NCBI GenBank assembly: GCA_947496345.1
Contig: CANMCL010000057.1
Span: forward strand, 1 to 6,045
Length of the DNA: 6,045 nt
Reading direction: 5' to 3'
From: Actinomycetota bacterium
GTDB lineage: Bacteria; Actinomycetota; Actinomycetes; Nanopelagicales; Nanopelagicaceae
Made by a program: the position numbers and the translations under genes. Numbering within the stretch: the stretch's first letter is position 1; the number at the start of each line of letters is the position of its first letter. Below the pieces are notes generated by a model that saw only the letters and a list, made by a program, of their open reading frames with translations, was not told where the DNA came from and did not search any database. Below, piece by piece: positions 1 to 6,045 of this stretch.

Positions 1-1
1 T

Positions 2-169
2 CACGTAACCGGTGGCTTGATTGCATTCTTAATTGGGATGGTTCGCGTTTCCAAGGCGCGTCGCTTTACCCATAACCAAGCAACCACCGCAATTGTGGTT
101 TCTTATTACTGGCACTTCGTCGATGTCGTATGGATTGCACTCTTCTCAGCGATTTATTTAATTAAGTAA
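2..169 (+). CDS. ctaE: Cytochrome c oxidase (aa3) subunit III, C-terminal fragment
   Basis: The window opens inside a gene whose last 55 codons read in frame from base 2 to a TAA at 167-169; the start lies to the left. The fragment begins HVTGG, has a hydrophobic helix, a charged turn (RVSKARRF), and ends in the subunit III signature [11 protein letters not shown] followed by a last membrane helix and IYLIK. These match the final two transmembrane helices of heme-copper oxidase subunit III. CtaE is a membrane subunit of the aa3 oxidase without redox centres that supports stability and proton uptake by subunit I. It sits 29 bases before qcrC, matching the ctaE-qcrCAB order known in mycobacteria, corynebacteria and streptomycetes. 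Identity is firm despite truncation; nothing can be said about its promoter. Confidence 0.93.
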   Translation, partial: HVTGGLIAFLIGMVRVSKARRFTHNQATTAIVVSYYWHFVDVVWIALFSAIYLIK

Positions 170-177
170 GAACCTAC

Positions 178-194
178 AAAGAGGAAACGGAAAA
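178..194 (+). promoter_or_regulatory. Purine-rich ribosome binding site of qcrC
   Basis: The ctaE-qcrC gap contains a purine-rich stretch with GAGGA at 181-185 and GGAAAA at 189-194, ending 4 bases before the TTG at 199. GAGGA is the best Shine-Dalgarno match, though its 13-base spacing is long. No in-frame ATG or GTG lies nearby, so this site supports initiation at the TTG. Confidence 0.5.
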
Positions 195-198
195 TATC

Positions 199-990
199 TT
201 GAAGCGTATCTCCAGATTTCGCAGACACCGTGCGGTTGCACCACTTCTTTTAGTTCTGGCTTTATTTTCAATCGGTACAACTTTCTCTGTCGCAGGAGCA
301 TCAACTAGCTCTCCCCTAACCGCCGCTGAAAAGAGCGCGTTAATTGACGAGGGTCAGCGAATTTTTCTCAAGGGATGTTCTTCTTGTCACGGGCTAAATG
401 CTGAAGGCGCTGCAATTGCACCGTCTTTGATTGGCGTTGGCGCCGCTTCGGTTGATTTCCAAGTAGCAACAGGTCGTATGCCAATGGCTGATATGAGCAC
501 ACAGGCAATGCGCAAAGCACCGGTTTACAACGAGAAGGAAGTAGAAGCGCTAGCCGCATACGTTGCATCCCTCGCCCCTGGACCAGGAATTCCTGGTGAG
601 GAACACTTAAATTATGAGCGCGATGGTTCAACAGCCGAAGGCGGCGAACTCTTCCGTACAAATTGCGCAATGTGCCACAACTTTGCGGGACAAGGTGGAG
701 CGCTAACTCAAGGTAAGTACGCACCAACAGTTATGGGCGTCGAGCCTCGTCACATTTACGAAGCGATGATCACGGGCCCACAATCAATGCCCGTGTTTTC
801 AGATAAGACAATTACACCTGAAGAAAAACTTTCAATCATTAAATGGATTAAAGCTGCTGAAAACGAACCGCAGTTAGGTGGAGCAGCACTCGGCCGTGTT
901 GGTCCGGTTACAGAAGGACTTTTAGTTTGGACACTTGGACTAGGAATGCTCGTGGGCGTTGCGGTCTGGCTAGCGATGAAGGCGAGATAA
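199..990 (+). CDS. qcrC: Di-heme cytochrome c subunit of the cytochrome bc1 (bcc) complex
   Basis: The 263-residue protein is the c-type cytochrome of the menaquinol:cytochrome c reductase, facing outside the membrane. It carries two covalent heme motifs, CSSCH at residues 60-64 and CAMCH at 156-160, each in a class I cytochrome c domain. Likely axial methionines are M94 (in GRMP) and M197 (in QSMPVF). A basic N-terminus and hydrophobic segment (about 12-32) form a signal sequence or anchor, and a second helix (about 238-260) anchors the C-terminus. Two hemes are the actinobacterial arrangement: one takes electrons from the Rieske protein and the other hands them to the CuA site of the oxidase, replacing soluble cytochrome c. 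The start is TTG, chosen because the signal sequence follows at once and the first in-frame ATG is at residue 94, after the first heme motif. Length is close to the family norm of about 270-280. Confidence 0.96.
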   Translation: MKRISRFRRHRAVAPLLLVLALFSIGTTFSVAGASTSSPLTAAEKSALIDEGQRIFLKGCSSCHGLNAEGAAIAPSLIGVGAASVDFQVATGRMPMADMSTQAMRKAPVYNEKEVEALAAYVASLAPGPGIPGEEHLNYERDGSTAEGGELFRTNCAMCHNFAGQGGALTQGKYAPTVMGVEPRHIYEAMITGPQSMPVFSDKTITPEEKLSIIKWIKAAENEPQLGGAALGRVGPVTEGLLVWTLGLGMLVGVAVWLAMKAR

Positions 991-997
991 ACACTCA

Positions 998-1996
998 ATG
1001 ACTAATGAAATTGAAGCGATAAAAGATCCTGGACTTCCAGCGCACGTTCATCGCCGCGCAGATACAGATCCAAAGGCCGCCAAAAAAGCAGAGCGCCAAG
1101 TTGCGATTCTCTTTCTACTATCCGCGCTAGGCACAATCACTTTAATTGGCTCATATATTTTTATCCCACAAGATGTCTTCTTCTTCTTTCCTGTCCTAGG
1201 AAATACAAATGCACATCAACTCTTCCTCGGTCTTGGAATGGCGGCTTCGCTCTTCTTTATTGGAATGGGAGCAATTCATTGGGCTAAGACTCTTATGCCC
1301 GATGAAGAAGTAGTTATTCAGCGCCACGAATTTCGTTCGCCAGATGAAGACCGTGCTGACTTTGTAAAGGCGGCCAAAGAAGGTGCTGCCGCTGCAGGTT
1401 TAGGTCGTCGCTCACTTATTAAGCGATCCCTTGGTCTCTCACTTGGATTAGTCGGACTATCGCCACTTATCTTGCTCCGTGATCTTGGTCCACTTCCAGG
1501 TGATTCATTAACCAAGACATCTTGGAAAGCAGGAACTCGTTTAGTTACAGATCCGGGCGATCGACCAATACGTCCAGAAGATATGGAAGTTGGCGCAGTT
1601 GCCCAAACACTTCCGGCAGTAGTACTAGCACCCGGTGAACATCGCAAACTCTCAGATATCGCAAAAGATGCTGTCTTACTAATTCGCCTACGTCCTGAAG
1701 AATTTAACCTGGATGCAGAACGTTTATCTTGGACGCACGAAGGAATCATCGCCTTCTCAAAGATCTGTTCACATATGGGTTGCGCCGTGGCCTTGTATGA
1801 GCAGCAAACAAAGCACCTACTCTGTCCTTGCCATCAATCAACATTTGATGTGACCCGTGCGGCGAAAGTGATATTCGGACCATCTGCTCGCCCCCTGCCT
1901 CAACTCGCGATAACAGTGGATTCCGAGGGATACTTGGTCGCACAAAGTCCATTCAACGAACCGGTAGGACCTAGCTTCTGGGAGCGCTCATCATGA
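998..1996 (+). CDS. qcrA: Rieske iron-sulfur subunit of the cytochrome bc1 (bcc) complex
   Basis: The 332-residue Rieske protein passes one electron per quinol from QcrB to the QcrC hemes. The C-terminal domain has both cluster boxes: C257-S-H259-M-G-C262 and C276-P-C278-H279. C257, H259, C276 and H279 should bind the 2Fe-2S cluster, and C262-C278 should form the disulfide. GPSARPLPQL (294-303) follows as in the family. Unlike the single-helix proteobacterial form, the N-terminal half has membrane segments at about 35-56 and 72-95, then a twin-arginine motif (G136-RRSLIK) just before a third segment at about 145-161. This is the actinobacterial type, in which helices 1-2 insert by Sec and the folded Rieske domain is exported by Tat (known from Streptomyces). 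The gene starts 7 bases after qcrC. Its ribosome binding site is weak (GCGAGAT at 982-988), suggesting coupled translation. The next ATG (1005) is out of frame. Confidence 0.96.
   Translation: MTNEIEAIKDPGLPAHVHRRADTDPKAAKKAERQVAILFLLSALGTITLIGSYIFIPQDVFFFFPVLGNTNAHQLFLGLGMAASLFFIGMGAIHWAKTLMPDEEVVIQRHEFRSPDEDRADFVKAAKEGAAAAGLGRRSLIKRSLGLSLGLVGLSPLILLRDLGPLPGDSLTKTSWKAGTRLVTDPGDRPIRPEDMEVGAVAQTLPAVVLAPGEHRKLSDIAKDAVLLIRLRPEEFNLDAERLSWTHEGIIAFSKICSHMGCAVALYEQQTKHLLCPCHQSTFDVTRAAKVIFGPSARPLPQLAITVDSEGYLVAQSPFNEPVGPSFWERSS
1980..1996 (+). promoter_or_regulatory. qcrB ribosome binding site and ATGA overlap with qcrA
   Basis: GGGAG at 1980-1984 lies 8 bases before the qcrB ATG at 1993-1995, inside the last codons of qcrA. 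The ATG overlaps the qcrA TGA (1994-1996), an ATGA junction typical of translational coupling. It fixes the qcrB start and suggests matched synthesis of the Rieske and cytochrome b subunits. Confidence 0.8.
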
Positions 1997-3579
1997 CAGC
2001 ACGTGAAAGAATCGCAGGCAGCGTAGCGAATTACGTTGACGAGAGAACTGGCGCAGCCAAATGGATGAAGAAGAATTTAACTAAAGTCTTCCCAGACCAC
2101 TGGTCTTTCCTGCTTGGCGAAATTGCACTTTACTCTTTTGTTATCTTGCTACTTTCTGGAACATTTCTAACATTCTGGTTTGATCCTTCACAGCGTGAAG
2201 TTATCTATGACGGAAGTTACGAGCCGCTACAAGGTTTGGAAATGTCAGCAGCTTACGCATCGACTCTTGATATTTCATTTGAAATTCGTGGCGGTCTTTT
2301 GATGCGCCAGATTCACCACTGGGCCGCACTAATTTTTATGGCTGCGATCGTTGTGCACTTGATGCGCGTTTATTTCACTGGCGCATTCCGCAAGCCACGT
2401 GAATTCAACTGGATCATCGGTGTCGGACTTTTAACACTCGGAATCGTTGAAGGTTTCTTGGGCTACTCACTTCCTGATGACTTGCTCTCCGGAACAGGTA
2501 TTCGCATCGCTGAAGCAATTATTCAAGCGCTCCCCTTAGTCGGTTCATATCTAGCCTTCTTTGCTTTCGGTGGAGCATTCCCAGGTGAAGCATTTATCCC
2601 ACGTATCTACACCGTGCACGTTCTTCTTTTACCCGGTGCATTTCTTGCTTTAATCACAGTGCACTTAATGCTCGTCTGGTATCAGAAGCACACTCAGTAT
2701 CCAGGTCCAGGACGTACTGAAAAGAATGTTGTTGGATATCCGCTATTGCCGGTCTACATGGCAAAAGCTGGTGGTTTCTTCTTTATCGTCTTCGGCGTAA
2801 CTGCATTCTTAGGAGCGGTCGCATCGATTAACCCAATCTGGTTATACGGTCCTTATACACCGGCTCAAATTTCTGCAGGTTCACAGCCCGATTGGTACAT
2901 GGGTTGGCTAGATGGTCTGGTTCGTATGGCACCGCCGCTTGAGAGTTATATCTTTGGTTACACCATCTCTTGGAATATCTTGATTCCAGGGCTGATTGTT
3001 CCGGGCATTTTATTTACTGGAATGGCTCTCTATCCATTTATCGAAAGTTGGATTACTGGAGATAAGCGTGAGCATCACATCCTTGATCGCCCGCGTAATG
3101 CACCAAACCGCACCGCGCTCGGCGTTATGTCGCTAACTTTTATGATCATTGCGCTCATCAATGGTGGAAACGACATACTTGCGACGACTTTTGATCTAAC
3201 AATCAATCAGATTATGTGGTTCTCGCGCATTGGTATCTTCGTTCTGCCACCGATTGCATTTGTAATTACAAAACGCCTATGTCTATCGCTGCAGCGCGCT
3301 GATCGCGAACTCGTGCTTCACGGCCGAGAAACCGGTCGTTTGGTAATGATGCCGCACGGTGAATTTGTGGAAGTACACGAGCCAATCTCACCTGAGAAGG
3401 CCTGGCTCTTGACGCAACACGAACAAAACCCACCGCTTGCTCTGGAAGAAAGTGACCTGCGTGGCGTACGTCGTCCTGGAGCACTCAAGAACAAGTTGCG
3501 TGCTCGTATGAGCAAGGCACATGCGGTATCGGTTCCTAAGGCAACTGCTGAAGATCTCAAAGAGATCGAACACCACTAA
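1993..3579 (+). CDS. qcrB: Cytochrome b subunit of the cytochrome bc1 (bcc) complex
   Basis: The 528-residue membrane protein is the quinol-oxidising core of complex III. Heme b ligand pairs are visible in two helices: H108 (in RQIHHW) with H122 (in VHLMRVYFTG), and H209 (in YTVH) with H224 (in TVHLMLVW). The quinol-oxidation loop reads PDWY at 299-302, the counterpart of PEWY in mitochondrial cytochrome b. About eight hydrophobic helices can be traced, near 41-62, 102-127, 139-158, 205-229, 258-278, 327-346, 374-390 and 406-427. N- and C-terminal halves are fused, as in bc1 rather than b6f. Beyond the last helix a hydrophilic tail of about 100 residues (HGRETGR, PHGEFVEVHEP) is expected to be cytoplasmic; such tails are usual in actinobacterial QcrB, which runs about 540-550 residues in mycobacteria. 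The likely substrate is menaquinol, inferred from the lineage. The TAA stop interlocks with the stop of the opposing gene. Confidence 0.97.
   Translation: MTARERIAGSVANYVDERTGAAKWMKKNLTKVFPDHWSFLLGEIALYSFVILLLSGTFLTFWFDPSQREVIYDGSYEPLQGLEMSAAYASTLDISFEIRGGLLMRQIHHWAALIFMAAIVVHLMRVYFTGAFRKPREFNWIIGVGLLTLGIVEGFLGYSLPDDLLSGTGIRIAEAIIQALPLVGSYLAFFAFGGAFPGEAFIPRIYTVHVLLLPGAFLALITVHLMLVWYQKHTQYPGPGRTEKNVVGYPLLPVYMAKAGGFFFIVFGVTAFLGAVASINPIWLYGPYTPAQISAGSQPDWYMGWLDGLVRMAPPLESYIFGYTISWNILIPGLIVPGILFTGMALYPFIESWITGDKREHHILDRPRNAPNRTALGVMSLTFMIIALINGGNDILATTFDLTINQIMWFSRIGIFVLPPIAFVITKRLCLSLQRADRELVLHGRETGRLVMMPHGEFVEVHEPISPEKAWLLTQHEQNPPLALEESDLRGVRRPGALKNKLRARMSKAHAVSVPKATAEDLKEIEHH
3553..3567. repeat. 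Short inverted repeat at the convergent operon junction
   Basis: GATCTC (3553-3558) and GAGATC (3562-3567) form a perfect 6-bp stem with a 3-base loop, lying in the last codons of qcrB just before the interlocked stops. Because the stem is symmetric it could fold in transcripts of either strand. No run of U follows on either strand, so it is not a canonical intrinsic terminator. It encodes D-L-K-E-I-E and may be coincidental. It is the only hairpin I found near a junction that must end two transcripts. Confidence 0.3.
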
Positions 3580-4049
3580 CTTTCGCAGATCGCCTTAAGC
3601 TGCACCAAACTCTTCGCCATCCACTTTGGGTTGCGCGCAAGAGATCCGGTTGCAGTCAGCCACTTATCTGCAAACCACGGAATATCACTTGCATCAAAAG
3701 TCTCTGTCACTTCGGTTCGGCCCGCGCCTAAATCCTTTAGTTCATAGCTCCAGGTCCACTTCATCAAGTGGCACCAAGAGATCTTGCGACCTTCTTCAAA
3801 GGCAACAACTATGTTGGTGATTCGATAAGGAACTTTTATTTTCATAGCCATACCGAATTTTGCACCTAGATGCAGACGTTCCGGTCCCGAAATATGTCCT
3901 TGTAGCGTTCCAGAGCCGTCAAAGAGCGGATGACATCTTGGGTCAGCAATCAGATCAAAGATTTGTTGGGCAGGAGCATCGATAACGATACGAGCTGCGG
4001 TTTTTTTAGGGCTATCCAATTTAAGGATTTCTGCTCGAACTTTATCCAT
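3576..4049 (-). CDS. SRPBCC (START/Bet v1-like fold) family protein of unknown function
   Basis: This 157-residue protein has no signal peptide, membrane helix or recognisable enzyme active site, so it should be cytoplasmic. The fold is suggested by order: a strand with AARIVIDAPAQQIFDLIADP (about 18-37), the usual SRPBCC opening in which a strand leads into a helix; DGSGTLQG (44-51); LGAKFGMAMK then VPYRITN (61-79); EEGRKISWCHL (85-95); W98-T-W-SYEL; a strand with TEVTETFD (112-119); and a long C-terminal helix (about 137-155). The family binds lipids, polyketides or other hydrophobic ligands in a cavity. Close actinobacterial relatives are, as I recall, often labelled dimethyladenosine transferase, which nothing here supports. 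It begins 25 bases after ctaF and is probably cotranscribed with ctaD-ctaF. A quinone- or lipid-handling role like that of Coq10 is speculation from context. The TAG stop interlocks with the qcrB TAA. Confidence 0.8.
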   Translation of the reverse strand: MDKVRAEILKLDSPKKTAARIVIDAPAQQIFDLIADPRCHPLFDGSGTLQGHISGPERLHLGAKFGMAMKIKVPYRITNIVVAFEEGRKISWCHLMKWTWSYELKDLGAGRTEVTETFDASDIPWFADKWLTATGSLARNPKWMAKSLVQLKAICES

Positions 4050-4068
4050 TTTTCTTTCCTAGAATATA
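4050..4068 (-). promoter_or_regulatory. Ribosome binding site (and weak -10-like box) of the SRPBCC gene
   Basis: Reading the minus strand, AGGAAAG (complement of 4054-4060) lies 4 bases before the ATG at 4049-4047, a good Shine-Dalgarno match that supports this start. Just upstream, TATATT (complement of 4063-4068) resembles a -10 box, but no convincing -35 is seen at the right distance within ctaF, so a separate promoter is doubtful. Confidence 0.55.
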
Positions 4069-4074
4069 AGAGAG

Positions 4075-4482
4075 CTAGTGAGAAGCATTCTCTGGCTGTG
4101 GCTTTTCATACTCTGTAACAAAGCCGATGATGCTAATAATTAGCGCTCCGAGTGAGATCAACGTTAGCCACCAACCAACTACGAGTGAGACGCCCATGAT
4201 GATCGAACTAAGCGCTACAGGAAGTGGCCACCAAGAGTGAGGGCTATAGAAACCTAACTCCCCTGCGCCTTCGGCAATTTCAGCTGTTGGACGGTCTTCG
4301 GGAAGATCATGCCCGATGCGCTTAGCGGTAAACCAAATATAGAAACCAACCATGCCAGCTAAACACGCGGCGAGGATCATTCCGGTAATACCTACTGCTT
4401 CGCCACCTACATAGTAATAAACAATCGCCATAATGACGTAGAAGACGGAAAGGCCTACAAAGAGGCTCCAGTTCGTTTTCAT
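4075..4482 (-). CDS. ctaF: Cytochrome c oxidase (aa3) subunit IV, actinobacterial type
   Basis: The 135-residue protein is the small membrane subunit IV found with actinobacterial aa3 oxidases; it has no redox centre and is thought to help assemble or stabilise the complex. Four hydrophobic segments lie near residues 5-25, 32-52, 86-106 and 107-122, in two pairs. Between the pairs is a hydrophilic loop with RIGHDLPEDRP, then GELGFYSPHSWWPLP (74-88), a motif characteristic of this family. Length agrees with the mycobacterial protein of about 139 residues. The ATG shares one base with the ctaD stop (TAATG) and has AAGG 7 bases upstream inside ctaD, so the two are probably translationally coupled. 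The TAG stop leaves 25 bases before the SRPBCC gene. Confidence 0.93.
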   Translation of the reverse strand: MKTNWSLFVGLSVFYVIMAIVYYYVGGEAVGITGMILAACLAGMVGFYIWFTAKRIGHDLPEDRPTAEIAEGAGELGFYSPHSWWPLPVALSSIIMGVSLVVGWWLTLISLGALIISIIGFVTEYEKPQPENASH

Positions 4483-4494
4483 TAATGACCTTCT
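4480..4494 (-). promoter_or_regulatory. ctaF ribosome binding site and TAATG overlap with ctaD
   Basis: On the minus strand GAAGG, in the last codons of ctaD, precedes the ctaF ATG (4482-4480) by about 7 bases. The final A of the ctaD TAA (4484-4482) is the first base of that ATG. This stop-start junction decides the ctaF start and implies coupled translation. Confidence 0.75.
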
Positions 4495-6045
4495 GTCTTA
4501 ATGTGTGGGTAATGTAAATCAAAGGCCGGGCGCTCTGAGCGAATACGTGGCATCGTCAAGAAGTTATGGCGCGGTGGAGGACAAGAAGTTGCCCACTCGA
4601 GGGAAGATCCGTAACCCCAAGGATCATCACAATTAACCAAAGGTGATTTACGAGTAATCCACACATTTACGAAGAATGGAATCATAGAAAGTGCGAGCAA
4701 CGCAGATCCAAGTGTTGAAATCATATTCATTCCAGTGAATCCATCAGTTGCTAAGTAATCTGCGTAACGACGCGGGAAGCCCTTGATTCCGAGCCAGTGC
4801 TGAATCAAGAAAGTTGTATGGAAACCAAAGAAGAGCGTCCAGAAGTGAATCTTTCCAAGTCGCTCATTTAACATTCGACCGGTCATCTTTGGCCACCAGA
4901 AATAGAATCCAGCAAACATTGCAAAGACCACAGTGCCAAAAAGTACGTAGTGGAAGTGAGCAACAACAAAGTAAGACGCTGAAACTGCGAAATCAAGTGG
5001 CGGTGAGGCCAAAATAATTCCAGTAATTCCACCGAATAAGAAGGTAACTAAACAGCCCATTACCCAGAGCATCGGGGATTCAAATGTTACGTGACCACGC
5101 CACATTGTTCCGATCCAGTTAAAGAACTTAACGCCCGTCGGAATACCGATTAAGAAAGTCATAAATGAGAAGAACGGCAATAGCACTTGGCCGCTGGCAA
5201 ACATATGGTGGGCCCAGACCGCGACAGAGAGCGCAGAGATTGCGATGGTTGCTGCGATTAGACCTTTGTAACCAAAGATTGGCTTACGACTAAATACCGG
5301 CAAGATTTCTGTTGCGATACCAAAGAATGGCAGCGCCAAGATGTAAACCTCAGGGTGCCCGAAGAACCAGAACAAGTGCTGCCACAACATTGCACCGCCG
5401 TTTGCTGGATCAAAGATATGCGAACCAAATAAACGATCAGACTCCAGTGCAAGTAGTGCAGCTGCAAGAGGCGGGAATGCAAGAAGTACAAGAATCGAAG
5501 TAAGCAAAACGTTCCAAGAGAAGATCGACATACGGAACATAGTCATACCAGGTGCGCGCATTGTGAAAATTGTCGTAATGAAGTTAACGCCGCCCAAGAT
5601 TGTTCCGAGTCCAGAGACTGCAAGACCAATTACCCAAAGGTCCCCGCCAATACCTGGTGAATAAGTTGAATTAGCAAGGGGTGCATAAGCGGTCCACCCA
5701 AATGATGCGGCTCCGCCTGGAGTTAAGAATCCCGCAACTGCGGTGATGCTACCGAAGGTGAATAACCAGAAGGACAACATATTTAAGCGAGGGAAGGCCA
5801 CATCTGCCGCGCCGATTTGCAGAGGCATAATCACATTGGCAAACCCAACAAAGAGCGGTGTCGCAAACATCAAGAGCATGATCGTGCCGTGCATTGTGAA
5901 GATTTGGTTGTACTGCTCGTTACTTAAAAACTGCATTCCTGGACGAGACAGTTCAGCACGCAGGAATAAGGCTAATAAACCGCCAATTAAGAACCACGCA
6001 AAGGTGGTTATCAAATACATATATCCGATCGTCTTGTGATCGGTT
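4482..6045 (-). CDS. ctaD: Cytochrome c oxidase (aa3) subunit I, N-terminus cut by the window edge
   Basis: This is the catalytic subunit that reduces oxygen to water and pumps protons. The frame stays open to base 6044 and reads TDHKTIGYM at the edge, the conserved sequence before helix 1, so the true start lies outside; the ATG at 6020 is internal. Counting that Met as 1: H44 (TMHGT) and H357 should bind heme a, H355 heme a3 (VAHFHY); H222, H271 and H272 CuB, with Y226 cross-linkable in GHPEVY. D-channel residues D73, N62, N80 and E224 and the K-channel lysine K298 (TGVKFF) are present, so a proton-pumping A1-type enzyme is expected. The tail [21 protein letters not shown] is typical of the family. 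One oddity is AVSASY at 345-350, where related enzymes have acidic or histidine residues. About 521 residues are visible; full-length homologues have roughly 560-580. It overlaps ctaF by one base. Confidence 0.97.
   Translation of the reverse strand, partial: TDHKTIGYMYLITTFAWFLIGGLLALFLRAELSRPGMQFLSNEQYNQIFTMHGTIMLLMFATPLFVGFANVIMPLQIGAADVAFPRLNMLSFWLFTFGSITAVAGFLTPGGAASFGWTAYAPLANSTYSPGIGGDLWVIGLAVSGLGTILGGVNFITTIFTMRAPGMTMFRMSIFSWNVLLTSILVLLAFPPLAAALLALESDRLFGSHIFDPANGGAMLWQHLFWFFGHPEVYILALPFFGIATEILPVFSRKPIFGYKGLIAATIAISALSVAVWAHHMFASGQVLLPFFSFMTFLIGIPTGVKFFNWIGTMWRGHVTFESPMLWVMGCLVTFLFGGITGIILASPPLDFAVSASYFVVAHFHYVLFGTVVFAMFAGFYFWWPKMTGRMLNERLGKIHFWTLFFGFHTTFLIQHWLGIKGFPRRYADYLATDGFTGMNMISTLGSALLALSMIPFFVNVWITRKSPLVNCDDPWGYGSSLEWATSCPPPRHNFLTMPRIRSERPAFDLHYPHIKTEGH

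Noticed and set aside
368..727. 119-codon open frame on the minus strand opposite qcrC.
   Set aside because: It is antisense to both QcrC heme motifs, with a low-complexity-looking translation and no start signal.
3318..3576. Several overlapping open frames on the minus strand opposite the qcrB tail.
   Set aside because: They have no family resemblance or ribosome binding site, and they overlap the conserved QcrB C-terminal tail; they are antisense shadows.
4001..4007. Run of seven T on the plus strand (seven A in the SRPBCC message), a possible terminator tail or slippery site.
   Set aside because: No GC-rich hairpin precedes it on the plus strand. On the coding strand the codons are CCT AAA AAA ACC, which do not fit the X XXY YYZ pattern in the needed phase, and the frame is intact on both sides.
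4063..4091. Possible promoter for the SRPBCC gene (TATATT -10-like box on the minus strand).
   Set aside because: The sequence at the -35 distance reads AGAATG and does not match a -35 box. The 25-base spacing from ctaF makes cotranscription the simpler reading; it is kept only as a remark in the ribosome binding site entry.
5743..6039. 98-codon open frame on the plus strand opposite ctaD.
   Set aside because: It is antisense to strongly conserved subunit I helices, and its translation resembles no family I know.
6025..6043. Inverted repeat CCGATC - 7 bases - GATCGG at the right edge.
   Set aside because: It lies within the conserved T-D-H-K-T-I-G codons of ctaD, where GAT and ATC codons create the symmetry. 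It is well inside the gene and not in a leader or at an end.

Overview
The window lies inside the aerobic respiratory-chain locus of an actinobacterium. It holds the end of cytochrome c oxidase subunit III (ctaE), the complete cytochrome bc1 operon qcrC-qcrA-qcrB, a small START/SRPBCC-fold protein, the actinobacterial oxidase subunit IV (ctaF), and most of oxidase subunit I (ctaD). The lineage call rests on three features: a di-heme QcrC, a QcrA with three membrane segments and a twin-arginine motif, and CtaF, which is essentially an actinobacterial subunit. Base composition is only moderate (roughly 47-48% G+C by eye), low for the phylum. With the compact, overlapping gene layout this suggests a streamlined freshwater lineage such as the Nanopelagicales (acI) group. 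That placement is inference, not shown by any marker gene here.

Layout: positions 1-169 (+) are the last 55 codons of ctaE. Then qcrC (199-990), qcrA (998-1996) and qcrB (1993-3579) follow on the same strand, with gaps of 29 and 7 bases and a 4-base overlap, so they look like one ctaE-qcrCAB operon. From the other side a second unit converges on it: ctaD (from beyond 6045 down to 4482), ctaF (4482-4075, sharing one base with ctaD) and the SRPBCC gene (4049-3576). The two units meet with their stop codons interlocked, leaving no intergenic space. There is no gene-free stretch above 30 bases, and I saw no RNA gene, mobile element or CRISPR array.

How the genes work together: QcrB oxidises menaquinol, the QcrA Rieske centre takes one electron, and the two c-type hemes of QcrC pass electrons directly to the aa3 oxidase (CtaC, D, E, F). 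This is the cytochrome bcc-aa3 supercomplex that replaces soluble cytochrome c in Actinobacteria. ctaC is not in the window and may lie upstream of ctaD beyond the right edge.

The window is mostly a well-known system, not a new one. The points worth a second look are: altered residues in the CtaD loop that in other A-type oxidases contributes to the Mg/Mn site; the START-domain gene at the end of the oxidase operon; the zero-length convergent junction; and two start-site issues (a TTG start for qcrC, and a ctaD start lying outside the window).
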